From CAZOIA01 sp964579675 (GTDB lineage: Bacteria; Planctomycetota; Phycisphaerae; UBA1845; PWPN01): 51,598 nt of DNA. This document shows, one piece after another, positions 33,393 through 41,674 of this stretch; position 1 is the stretch's first letter, and each line of letters begins with the position of its first letter. Both the position numbers and the translations under genes were made by a program. The stretch is taken from assembly GCA_964579675.1 (NCBI GenBank), contig CAZOIA010000013.1, forward strand, positions 1 to 51,598, read 5' to 3'. The notes below the pieces were generated by a model. That model was not told the DNA's origin, made no database searches, and worked only from the letters and a program-made list of their open reading frames with translations.

Positions 33393-33408
33393 TGTTTCAC
33401 GTGGAACG
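33393..33408. promoter_or_regulatory. parS: second parS site
   Basis: TGTTTCACGTGGAACG matches the parS consensus at all fixed positions but the last base. Its centre is 71 bases from that of the first site, about 11.5 kb from the putative oriC. Confidence 0.88.
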
Positions 33409-33701
33409 TTCGCTATGAGGTGATCCGCGGCGTGCGACGTAGTTTTTTTTGTATGCAGGAGACGCGGTGGGCGGCAAGCTGTTAGGTGGTTTATAGAGCC
33501 ATTTACGGGTTTTTACCAGTTCCAGCGCCGTGTAGATACGGCGGCCGAGGCGGTGAACACCAGCGGCGCGGCCGAAGCGCGGGCGGCGGGATAGCCCGGT
33601 GAGCGGGGGCTGGCCGGGGAGATCGAGTTGGGCCAGGGTGTGGTTGGCAGGTATGGCGTGGTAGGATAGCGGTGGGGTCGGGAGGGCGTGGGGCGGTGGT
33701 A

Positions 33702-34649
33702 ATGGCAAGAGGGTATAGCGTGTTGGCTGGTGGGAAAAGGGTGGTCCGAGCGAGCGTGGTGCTGGTAGCGGTCGCGGGTGCGTTTGCGGGCGCGGGTTGC
33801 GGGGAGATCGAGTGGTGGTGGGGCGGGCGAACCCGGCCAATCGCGCCGGAGCGCAAGCGGAGCGAGCCGACGCGGTTGTCGAGCAGTGCGGGCAAAGAGC
33901 GGGGGAGAGAGGCTGCGTCGTCATCGTCGGCGCCGGCCGCGGTGGGGGAGGCCGGGTTTTGCCAAGTGGTTCTAGTGAGTGGCTCATCGCCCGGCCAATC
34001 GCCGCCGGGCTTGCAGCGGATTGAGGTCAGGCGGGCCTCTGCCCGGTTGGTCGGTGAACTGCTGGGTGTTCTGTACGTACCGACCGGCCCGACGGGAACA
34101 ATGGATCGGTATACCTTGATCTACCCGTCTTGGCTGGAATGCGAAGCCGCTACGCAGGTGGCGCGCGAACTCGACGTCTCGCTGGTGGGAGAACGCACAT
34201 CTGGCGAATGGCCCGGCGGCATCGAGGACGCTTTCACCTTAGGGATCGGATTGCTCTACGGGACGCCTCGCGGCCACCGCAGCGAAGCAGAACGCCTGGC
34301 ACATGCTGAAGGCAGCCTTCTGCGCACGGTTAAGGCAGCGGGCGAATCGGCAAGGCGGAGATGGATGGCGGGTATGATTGCCGGTCATATCCGGGCCACT
34401 CGTCTGAATGACCCCGGTAGGGCGGAGAGCCACTTCATTGGGGCCGGCAAGGTGGTCGAGCCCGGATCACTGGAGGACATGGCAAGCCGATACGCCCTGG
34501 CAAGGATGTACATTCAGAGTGGCAAACCGGAGATGGCCCGGCAAACGCTGACGGATCTGGTCAATACGTTTGAGGCTTTCAAGGCGACTGAAGTCTTCAA
34601 CCGGGCCAGTGCGAGTCTGGCTGAGCTTGAGCGGAAACGGACGCGATGA
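33702..34649 (+). CDS. putative lipoprotein of unknown function
   Basis: The product of about 315 residues starts at ATG 33702. Its signal peptide runs into GAFAGAGC, an imperfect lipobox. A low-complexity serine/alanine linker follows (about residues 45-85). The C-terminal 150 residues are helical and resemble tetratricopeptide repeats (about 215-305: GRAESHFIGAGKVV, DMASRYALARMYIQSG, MARQTLTDLVNTF). No enzyme motif is seen. Its last 4 bases (ATGA) overlap the following oxidoreductase-like gene, so the two proteins are likely made together. Confidence 0.65.
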   Translation: MARGYSVLAGGKRVVRASVVLVAVAGAFAGAGCGEIEWWWGGRTRPIAPERKRSEPTRLSSSAGKERGREAASSSSAPAAVGEAGFCQVVLVSGSSPGQSPPGLQRIEVRRASARLVGELLGVLYVPTGPTGTMDRYTLIYPSWLECEAATQVARELDVSLVGERTSGEWPGGIEDAFTLGIGLLYGTPRGHRSEAERLAHAEGSLLRTVKAAGESARRRWMAGMIAGHIRATRLNDPGRAESHFIGAGKVVEPGSLEDMASRYALARMYIQSGKPEMARQTLTDLVNTFEAFKATEVFNRASASLAELERKRTR

Positions 34650-35683
34650 AGGTCGGTCTGATGGGCTTGGGCAGGGGTGGCCAGCAGTTGGCTGAAGCGC
34701 TCCTGGTGAGTTCCTGGTGTGAGCTGATCGCGGTTGCCGATGGCCAATCCAAGCGCATCGAACGATTCACCGAACAGCACCAGGGGATGTCTGCGTATGA
34801 CGATTTTCGTTCATTGATCGTGGAGAATCCGCTGGATGCACTGTTTGTGGCGGTGCCTCCTTTTCTTCGTGCGAAGTACCTGTCGCTGGCTGCGGATCGT
34901 GGTTTGCCGGTGTGGATGCTGACGCCTGCAGCCCGGCGGTTCGAGGAAGCGGTCAAGCTCACTGAGAGATTCGAGCGCGCGGGCTGCCCGATCGTGGTGG
35001 CAAGGAGCTGGGGCTTCGAGCCTGCGCTCCAGCCGGATGCTATGGGCCTTGACCAGCTCGGGGGGTTGTTCTTCGCCCGGGGGAACGTCATGACGTGCCG
35101 GGCGGACGATCTTGATTGGAGGGGCGATTCGGTGCGGGCCGGCGGTGGCGTTTTGCTGGATCAGGGGTACGGGCTGATCGACACGATCGTCCAGTTGATG
35201 GGGATGCCGAGCATCGTCTATGCAGCGGCCAAGGGCGTATCGCGGCCCGGAGGCCGATTCCCGTACGATACGGAAGATACCGCGGCTCTCGTATGCCAAT
35301 TCACCGGCGGGGCGATTGCCGTCGTCAGTGCGTGCTGGACTTCCGGACCGCAGCACTGGGTGCTGGAGGCGCACGGCACGGACGGTTCGGTTCGCATTGA
35401 GCGGGGTTGTGTCGTCTGCCGCGATCGCACGGGCAAGACACAACTGGCGGCCCAAGCCCGAGCTGCGAACCCCTTCGTGCCTCTGGTTGATGATTTTCTC
35501 TCCACTTTGCGCAGCAACGCGGCGAAAGGCCGGTCGCCCCTGCGCCAACACCTGCCCACGATGGCCGTCATTCAGGCCGCCTACCTTTCCGCTCGGACCG
35601 GCCAGCCCGAAAGCCCCAGCACCATCTTCGAGATGCACGACGTGGGGCAAGGGGCGAACAATGCTTCACGTGTCAACGATTGA
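34646..35683 (+). CDS. Gfo/Idh/MocA-family protein lacking the catalytic lysine motif
   Basis: The 345-residue protein has the family's N-terminal Rossmann fold (VGLMGLGRGGQQLAEAL, then VADGQSKR) and the C-terminal beta-sheet domain (GGGVLLDQGYGLIDTIVQLMG). The usual EKP motif, whose lysine is catalytic in these NAD(P)-dependent sugar dehydrogenases, is replaced by LTP in PVWMLTPAARRFEEA. It is therefore probably not a normal dehydrogenase; it could bind a sugar or cofactor as a sensor, or use another residue. Translation is coupled to the upstream lipoprotein by an ATGA overlap. Compare the canonical member at 46596-47624. Confidence 0.8.
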   Translation: MKVGLMGLGRGGQQLAEALLVSSWCELIAVADGQSKRIERFTEQHQGMSAYDDFRSLIVENPLDALFVAVPPFLRAKYLSLAADRGLPVWMLTPAARRFEEAVKLTERFERAGCPIVVARSWGFEPALQPDAMGLDQLGGLFFARGNVMTCRADDLDWRGDSVRAGGGVLLDQGYGLIDTIVQLMGMPSIVYAAAKGVSRPGGRFPYDTEDTAALVCQFTGGAIAVVSACWTSGPQHWVLEAHGTDGSVRIERGCVVCRDRTGKTQLAAQARAANPFVPLVDDFLSTLRSNAAKGRSPLRQHLPTMAVIQAAYLSARTGQPESPSTIFEMHDVGQGANNASRVND

Positions 35684-35932
35684 TCCGCGCGACCAGCGTC
35701 CCGCCTGTGGAGAGGGTTGGCTTCGTTGTCCTGGCGCCGGCCGCCCATGCGGGCGCTTTGCCGCCGTGGCCCGGTGCGTTTCCTTGCGGGATGGCGGCTG
35801 TCTCGGTCAGGGATGAGTTATTTGTCTGCGTTCGTGCGGGGCCTCGATCGACACCGGGCTCACGCTGGCGGTGCGCGGTTCTGGGGCGATTGGGCGGGCT
35901 TTGTTCGCATCATTCGGCGATATGCGCCGGCT

Positions 35933-37162
35933 CTACGTGTTGGCAACCTGCACGCCACGTTTGAGCACCGCGACCGGCGTGGGCCGGCATCGAATCGCTT
36001 CGTGAACGTTCTCCACCGGCAGGACCACCAGGTCGGCCCGGCAGCCGGGCTCGGTACCGTAGTCGCTTCGGCGCATGGCCCGGGCGGGATTCACGGTGAT
36101 GGTATCGGCGACGGCTTCGATCTGGTGCGGCAGTGACAGGTGGTCGGCGTGCACCAGCAGGTTGGCGACGTCGAGCATTTGCCCGGTGCCCATCGGGTAG
36201 AACGGGTCCTTGATGCAGTCCTGCCCGGCGGAGACATTGACGCCGGCGGCCATCAGTTCGCGAACCCGGGTCAGCCCGCGACGCTTGGGGTAAGCGTCGA
36301 ACCGGCCCTGGAGATGGAGGTTAACGCCGGGGTTGGTGACGACGTGGACGCCGGCCTCGGCCAGGAGCGAGATCACCTTGGCTGCGTGGACCGGTTCATA
36401 ACTCGCCAGGGCACACACGTGCGACGCGGTGACGCGTCCCTGCCAGCCGCGCTTAATCGTTTCGGCTGCCAGGTACTCCACGCAGCGCGATTCGGGCGAG
36501 TCGGTCTCGTCGATGTGGCAATCGATGCCGCGGTCGAACTCTTCGGCGAGATCGAAGATCAGTTCGATCTGTCGCTGGCTGTCCCTGGGCGTTCGCTCGT
36601 AGTGTGCAATTCCACCGACCAGATCGCAGCCCATGCGCAGCGCCTCGCGCATCCGGTCGATCGCGCCGGGGTCGCGGAGGACACCGTCCTGCGGAAACGT
36701 GACCACCTCGATGTCGATCTTGTCTCTGGTTTGCTCGCGAGCGGCGAGAATACCTTCGCACAGCCGCAGCTCCGCGGTGGCTCCGACGTCCACGTGATTG
36801 CGGATGGCACCGGTGCCGAAAGCGATCTCGTCGTCAATGGCCCGCAGGGCCCGCTCGCAGACGCTGGCCGGCGAGAACGTTTTCTTCGCCTCGGCATAGA
36901 GCCGGATCGCCTCGATGAGCGTGCCGCTCTTGTTCTCCGGCACAATGTCGAGCGAGTAGGCCAGGTCCAGGTGCAGGTGCAGATCGATGAAACTGGGCAT
37001 CACGAGCCCGCCCGCGGCATCAATCTGTCGTTGCGCCCGCGGTGCGTTTGGTGCCGACGCCTCGGTGACGGCGGCAATGTTGCCCGCGTCGTCGATGTTG
37101 ACCGTGAACAGGCCTTGCCGCCCTCGCAATCGTGCGTTGATGATCCGGTTGATCTTGTTCAT
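35933..37162 (-). CDS. cytosine deaminase-like amidohydrolase
   Basis: The 409-residue protein belongs to the metal-dependent amidohydrolase superfamily, near CodA. Likely metal and catalytic residues are H62 and H64 (LHLHLD), H216 and E219 (CHIDETD), H248 (ASH) and D315 in GQDCIKDPFYPMGTGQM, which matches the CodA GHDDVFDPWYPLGT region with Q for H. It would hydrolyse a cyclic amidine, amide or related C-N bond; cytosine itself is not proven. Its ribosome site is weak. It is the last gene of the long minus-strand cluster, separated from the next upstream gene by 142 bases. Confidence 0.83.
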   Translation of the reverse strand: MNKINRIINARLRGRQGLFTVNIDDAGNIAAVTEASAPNAPRAQRQIDAAGGLVMPSFIDLHLHLDLAYSLDIVPENKSGTLIEAIRLYAEAKKTFSPASVCERALRAIDDEIAFGTGAIRNHVDVGATAELRLCEGILAAREQTRDKIDIEVVTFPQDGVLRDPGAIDRMREALRMGCDLVGGIAHYERTPRDSQRQIELIFDLAEEFDRGIDCHIDETDSPESRCVEYLAAETIKRGWQGRVTASHVCALASYEPVHAAKVISLLAEAGVHVVTNPGVNLHLQGRFDAYPKRRGLTRVRELMAAGVNVSAGQDCIKDPFYPMGTGQMLDVANLLVHADHLSLPHQIEAVADTITVNPARAMRRSDYGTEPGCRADLVVLPVENVHEAIRCRPTPVAVLKRGVQVANT

Positions 37163-37223
37163 TTGGAGGCGGTATTGTAGGGCATTCCCGCACCCAGAGC
37201 CAGCCTGCGCACCGGATTACTTA

Positions 37224-37282
37224 CCACGAAGGCACCAAGGGCACAAAGGAAGCCGAGAGAAAGGGGTTCCTTGTCTTCGTGG
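37224..37282. repeat. inverted-repeat element of the CCACGAAGG type
   Basis: The arms ccacgaag (37224-37231) and cttcgtgg (37275-37282) flank a purine-rich core of short direct repeats (aaggcaccaagggcacaaagg). From memory, similar CCACGAAGG-containing dispersed elements recur in planctomycete genomes. It sits in the 142-base gap between two amidohydrolase genes. Confidence 0.4.
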
Positions 37283-37304
37283 CTCTTTCTGCTTCTCGTA
37301 TCGG

Positions 37305-38060
37305 CTACGTGGGCAGACGGAGCACCCGCCGGGCGTTTTCATATCCGATGGCGTCGCGTTGTTTGTCCGGGATGTCCGCGTGGTCGAGCTTGGCCACGTT
37401 GCAGGCGGGGTAATGGAGCACCGCCCCGGTACCGAAGAGGACGCGGCCTCCGCCGACGGCATCGACCATCTGGCTCAGAGCCTGGAAGCCCTGCATGCAC
37501 GAGGTCTCGATGACCATGTTCGGACAGCGGGCCATCGCTTCGATGGCGGCCCGGAACTCGGAGAGGTAGTTCGGCCCGCTCAGGAGGAAGGTCGTATCCG
37601 GATGTCGCGCCGCCAGGGCCGCCACGTCGTCGATCGCGACGGTCGGGAAGCGGAAGTTCATCATGGGGCGGGTCGGCACAATCACCGGCACACCGAGCTT
37701 ACCGGCGGTCGTGCAGGTCTCGTCGGCAAACCGGCTGGCGAGGCTGTACCCCTGAAGCAGCAGCGGATACAGGCGTATGCCGCGGAATCCCCGGGCGATG
37801 AGCTCCCGCAATGCATCGCCGCCACCGCCGTTCATCGGGCTCATGGTAGCGATGGGCGTGAGGCGGTCCGGGTGCGACGCGACCAGAGTCAGCGTTTCGG
37901 CGTTAGCCTGGCGCCAGTCGCCATGCAGGCCGCGGAGCGAGGTAATCGCGGCATGTTCGATGCCGAACCGGTCCATTAGCCGCAGCGCGTCTTCGCCGCT
38001 CGTGTGCGGCAGCGGCCAATACGGCCAATGACCGAAGAATGCGTTGATGTCGATGCGCAT
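37305..38060 (-). CDS. amidohydrolase-2-like protein with altered metal site
   Basis: This 251-residue TIM-barrel protein resembles Amidohydro_2 enzymes (phosphotriesterase/decarboxylase-like). Conserved landmarks are GFRGIRLYP, FLLSGPNYLSEF and GRVLFGTGA. The usual N-terminal D.H.H is replaced by DINAFFGHW, and the D of the usual GTD/GSD is missing in GTGAVLH. Metal binding may thus be weak or absent, and a lyase or non-catalytic role is possible. It starts 3 bases after the next amidohydrolase gene, so both are in one operon. Confidence 0.72.
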   Translation of the reverse strand: MRIDINAFFGHWPYWPLPHTSGEDALRLMDRFGIEHAAITSLRGLHGDWRQANAETLTLVASHPDRLTPIATMSPMNGGGGDALRELIARGFRGIRLYPLLLQGYSLASRFADETCTTAGKLGVPVIVPTRPMMNFRFPTVAIDDVAALAARHPDTTFLLSGPNYLSEFRAAIEAMARCPNMVIETSCMQGFQALSQMVDAVGGGRVLFGTGAVLHYPACNVAKLDHADIPDKQRDAIGYENARRVLRLPT

Positions 38061-38063
38061 CGG

Positions 38064-38801
38064 CTACAGCCCAAGCAAACGCTGCACGTTACCGCCTAGG
38101 ATCAATCCTTTTGCCTCATCAGGAATCTGGGCTCCCTCGACCTTGGCCCGCTGCACCCACGGATCGAGCAAGGGCGTGTCCGTGCCGAACAGGATCTTTT
38201 CCGGGCCGACATGCTCGACGGCGTATTCCAACATGCCGTTGTCGATCTGCGACGAGGCGGTGTCCAGGTAGAGATTCCGGTGGCGACTGGCGACTTCCAC
38301 GGCGAGGTGCCAGTTTCCCAGGGCGTACGGCTGGCCGCCCATGTGGGCCATCACGATGATTGCCTGGGGCACGCGCTGCATCAACTGATCGCACTCGGCC
38401 GGCGTGAAATGCCCGAGGATCGGCAGGCGCAGGTCGGCTGCGGTCTCCAGGATCGCCGTCGAGGGCGCCTCGGTGATCGGCGATTCGGGGTGGGAATACA
38501 TCTTGACCCCCCGCATCCCGTACCGCTCGGCGCACCGGCGAATCTCCTCGCACGCTGTTGCGCCCAACCGGTGCGTCGGGATGGTCACGTATCCAAGGAG
38601 CCGGTCGCCATATCGGCTGAGGTCCCTGCCGAGCAGGTCATTCCCCTCGCGCATTTCGTAGGACAGCGCGGTGACGTGCGTCACGAAGATACGGTCGAAA
38701 CCGAGCTTCTCGGCGATTCCGATCAGCATCTCCGCATCGGCGTCCATCTGGAGGAACTGCGCCGTACCGATGTGAGCGTGGCCGTCGATGATCATGGTCA
38801 T
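38064..38801 (-). CDS. amidohydrolase-2 family metal-dependent hydrolase
   Basis: This 245-residue TIM-barrel enzyme has the canonical motifs its neighbour lacks: DGHAHIG at the N-terminus, GVKMYSHP, LGHFTP, MAHMGG and FGTDTPLLDP at the C-terminal end, which supply the metal-binding histidines and the catalytic aspartate. It acts on a C-N, C-O or C-C bond in a small organic substrate. The start overlaps the stop of the upstream 952-residue gene by ATGA. Alongside the degenerate neighbour it may form a heteromeric active/inactive pair; that is inference. Confidence 0.8.
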   Translation of the reverse strand: MTMIIDGHAHIGTAQFLQMDADAEMLIGIAEKLGFDRIFVTHVTALSYEMREGNDLLGRDLSRYGDRLLGYVTIPTHRLGATACEEIRRCAERYGMRGVKMYSHPESPITEAPSTAILETAADLRLPILGHFTPAECDQLMQRVPQAIIVMAHMGGQPYALGNWHLAVEVASRHRNLYLDTASSQIDNGMLEYAVEHVGPEKILFGTDTPLLDPWVQRAKVEGAQIPDEAKGLILGGNVQRLLGL

Positions 38802-41656
38802 TTGAGTGAGGGGTCCCAGCGAGACAAGCCGCCAGCCCCGACCTCGATGGTCCTTTTGAACGAGGCGCGCCGGTTCCTCTCCGGCGCCGCGTCGGTAGCG
38901 ACCGCGTGATACGTATGCGCCCCCTTTCCCGGCCGATGCAGCCAGAGGTAGGGGGCCACCGACTGCCGCCCGACGAGCTTGCCGTCGCAGTAGAGCTCGA
39001 CGTTCTCGATTCCGCTCTGGTCTCGGGCTGCCACCTCGATCGTGACGCGATCGTCTTCGCGGATGGCGGCATCCACGATTTCCACGGCTGGCCCTACGTG
39101 GTCGAGGTAAGCCTGGCCCTGGATCTCCACGCGGGTCGGGTGGTCCAGTTCCACGACGAAAGATCCCTGGTCGTCGAGTTCATCGGGTGTGATGCGGCGC
39201 TGCTTGCTCCCGTTTTCGGGCGTGATAACGAAAGCGTCAGCCTTATCCCCCGCGTAATGCAGCCGGAGCCGCACTTTCTCATCACCCGCGGGCCGGAAGC
39301 GGTAGCGGCTCTGCGTCTCTTTGCTCGCCCGGGCGGTTCTGCCGTCGAGCGATTCAGCGTACAACTCCAGGGTCTGACCGAAGGTCTCCGAGCCGGCAAG
39401 CTGCAGGGTGAATGACCCGGTCTTGCCCGTGATCGCCGTCTCGATGGACATGACCGGCGCGCCCTTGGGGAAGCTCAGCTCAATAGTGGTTGCCGCCTCC
39501 TCTCCGTACAGGTTCGCCACCGCCAGATATCGTTTTTCCGGCAAGGCGGGGTCTGGGACAATAAGATCCTTCCAGCCGGCGGGCAGCGCACGCGGGTTGT
39601 GCTCGAGCCTGCGACACGCTTGTGCTACTTGCTGATGCGGCGTGTCCGTGTATATCGCGACGGCCAGGTCCACGGCGACGCTGCCGGCGCCGAGTTTCTT
39701 GTCCGGTATCGGGGAGACGAACACCCCGTCGCACTTGTCTCTGTACGCATCGGTTCGAGCCCAGTTGTTCCCGACGGAGCGTTCGATAGTCACCTTGCCG
39801 TTGCCGCCGATGACTGCCATACCCAACACGTCGTTTACGCACCACCAGGATGAGGACCGTCGGGCCGCCTGTTCAAGCGGCTGAGTTCCCTCAGCGTCGT
39901 CGTAACGGCGGCGGCTGGTCATTCCCGGGCGCCCGTAGAAGTAAACGGGCAGTCCCGACCAGCTTAACTGGCAGGGCTCTCGGGCCTGAAACACGGTGAA
40001 TATTACGCAGGGGCCGCCATCAAACGACCAGAACGCGTAGTACCGGTCAAGTGAGGGTTCGGACACGATGCCCGCGGTACTAAACCCCGCATCACTATGG
40101 CAGTAGCGGTAGAGCGATTCGGGCGGTGGCGGCGTGGATTGTTCACCGTCCCGCTTGACGGCTGTTTCTCCAACGAGCGATCGCGGGTGCAGGTAGACGA
40201 GCGGCTCGAGGTTGGGGGCGAAGCCTCGGGGCGGCACGACGAATCCGCAGAGCACTTTCCGTTTGGGGCCGGAAAGGCTTCCCCACGAGAAGGATGCCCA
40301 CTTACGGGGCGCCCGATGAATGAGGTTCTGCTGCCAGCGATGGTGATACGCCCCGCTGAGAGAGTGCCAGGCGTCGTTGAAGGATACGGGTTCCGCCCTC
40401 GGTCCGGCGTACTTGTGCATGAGCAGGGCCGTGGCTGCCTTGGCCCACGAGTTGCGGTGGTAGTCGTATACCCTGACGGCCCGCGTGTGGCGTTCGAGCA
40501 AGCCGGCCGCCCGCTCCTCCAGGGCGGCTGCCACGGGGTCCTTTTTCACCGTCGCCCCGTAGCAGTAGGCCAGCAAGCCAGCCCCGTAATACGCGTCGTA
40601 TTCCATTCCGTGCACCGAGGCCGGTTCACCCTCGGGCAGGCAAAGCCTCTTGTGCCATTCGAGCACGCCGTCGAAGCCGTTGCCCTTATAGGTGAACGTT
40701 TCCGGCACCGGGATGCCGGTCAACCGGCTCAACAGCTCGACGTAGCAACGCCCCTCGAACAACATGTCGCCCCCGTACCAGACCTGGGCCCATCCATGAT
40801 GGTCGCTCGAGTAGTCCTGATAGAGGTTCCACCCTCGCGACCGGTCACTAATGAGTTTTCCGTCGGCGACGGCGTCGCACGCCTTGTCGTGCAAAGTGGA
40901 CACCATGTCGATGCCGTTGCCGCGGATGACGTCGAGGTACTGTTTCGCGTCGTCCCGGGATGGAAACGTGAATGCTGCCCCGATGGTGCTGGCCATATCT
41001 TGTTTCACAATATCGTGATTACCCCCCTGGCCATTAGGGGCCCATGACCGGACCAGCCGCTCGGTCGGGGCCACGCCGATCATTACGTCTTCGACGAGCT
41101 GCTTGGTCTCACCGTCCAGGAAGTCCCACAGCCGGGCGGCGGCCATGGTGGGCCAGCCCATGACGTCCGTGCGGTGGCCGAATGGCCGAACCCAGTTCTC
41201 GCCCTTCATCCGGCGCTCGTAGCCGCTCGGAATACCGAAAGCATAGGGATTCTTCACGTAGGCGCTGGTCAGGCACCACCAGCGGATGCTCTTGATGGCG
41301 TGATCGAGGAGCGTGGCCCGCGGGATCCGTTGAGCCGTGAACGCCTCCTTGTCGGTTTCGTTGAGCAGCACGGAATAGCAGTAGGCAACCATGCCGTTTC
41401 CGGGTACGGTGATCTCGGGGGCGTACCACCTAGGCTTCCACGTGTCATACTTGCGGAAATCGAAGAATCCGCTGTTGGGAATCCGGTCGGAGTCGTCCAC
41501 CCACAGCGGCTCGAAACAGGTGACGGCATCCTCGATGATGCTCAGGTATCGTTCACAAAGCTCCTGCTCGCTCATTGCCCGGGCTGGTGATGGGAGTAGC
41601 AAGAAGACGGACAGCACGCCGGCACTCATGCCGGTTGTGATTCGTGATGCTCGCAT
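38798..41656 (-). CDS. large secreted protein, putative alpha/alpha-toroid polysaccharide-degrading enzyme with Ig-like C-terminus
   Basis: The 952-residue protein has a clear signal peptide (VLSVFLLLPSPARA). Residues about 30-430 are rich in helices with aromatic, His and Tyr motifs (NGQGGNHDIVKQDM, YQDYSSDHHGWAQVWYGG, HGMEYDAYYGAG), in the manner of alpha/alpha-toroid polysaccharide lyases. A long beta-rich middle region follows, as in lyases of that type. Residues about 860-940 form a bacterial Ig-like domain (IENVELYCDGKLVGRQSVAPY). The exact family is not recognised; the catalytic N, H and Y are proposed only. GGGAGG lies 6 bases before the ATG. Confidence 0.65.
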   Translation of the reverse strand: MRASRITTGMSAGVLSVFLLLPSPARAMSEQELCERYLSIIEDAVTCFEPLWVDDSDRIPNSGFFDFRKYDTWKPRWYAPEITVPGNGMVAYCYSVLLNETDKEAFTAQRIPRATLLDHAIKSIRWWCLTSAYVKNPYAFGIPSGYERRMKGENWVRPFGHRTDVMGWPTMAAARLWDFLDGETKQLVEDVMIGVAPTERLVRSWAPNGQGGNHDIVKQDMASTIGAAFTFPSRDDAKQYLDVIRGNGIDMVSTLHDKACDAVADGKLISDRSRGWNLYQDYSSDHHGWAQVWYGGDMLFEGRCYVELLSRLTGIPVPETFTYKGNGFDGVLEWHKRLCLPEGEPASVHGMEYDAYYGAGLLAYCYGATVKKDPVAAALEERAAGLLERHTRAVRVYDYHRNSWAKAATALLMHKYAGPRAEPVSFNDAWHSLSGAYHHRWQQNLIHRAPRKWASFSWGSLSGPKRKVLCGFVVPPRGFAPNLEPLVYLHPRSLVGETAVKRDGEQSTPPPPESLYRYCHSDAGFSTAGIVSEPSLDRYYAFWSFDGGPCVIFTVFQAREPCQLSWSGLPVYFYGRPGMTSRRRYDDAEGTQPLEQAARRSSSWWCVNDVLGMAVIGGNGKVTIERSVGNNWARTDAYRDKCDGVFVSPIPDKKLGAGSVAVDLAVAIYTDTPHQQVAQACRRLEHNPRALPAGWKDLIVPDPALPEKRYLAVANLYGEEAATTIELSFPKGAPVMSIETAITGKTGSFTLQLAGSETFGQTLELYAESLDGRTARASKETQSRYRFRPAGDEKVRLRLHYAGDKADAFVITPENGSKQRRITPDELDDQGSFVVELDHPTRVEIQGQAYLDHVGPAVEIVDAAIREDDRVTIEVAARDQSGIENVELYCDGKLVGRQSVAPYLWLHRPGKGAHTYHAVATDAAPERNRRASFKRTIEVGAGGLSRWDPSLK

Positions 41657-41674
41657 TCATGCCTCCCTTCGGGC

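Larger units (their letters stand above)
33195..33701. other. gene-poor interval carrying two parS sites
   Basis: Between parB and the divergent lipoprotein gene there are two parS palindromes and no convincing gene. A proline- and arginine-rich minus-strand frame runs through 33397-33987, but it overlaps the lipoprotein coding region and has no ribosome site. The DNA next to parS is uneven in composition, with a T8 run near 33445 and long G-rich stretches. Confidence 0.5.

Noticed and set aside
33397..33987. Proline- and arginine-rich minus-strand frame across the parS interval
   Set aside because: It overlaps the better supported lipoprotein gene, has no internal ATG downstream of that overlap, and no ribosome site. 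Its last 80 residues look slightly protein-like, so a degraded remnant cannot be excluded.
35684..35932. Short plus-strand frames after the Gfo/Idh/MocA-like gene
   Set aside because: Two frames overlap each other and run into the opposite amidohydrolase gene. No motif or ribosome site is seen.
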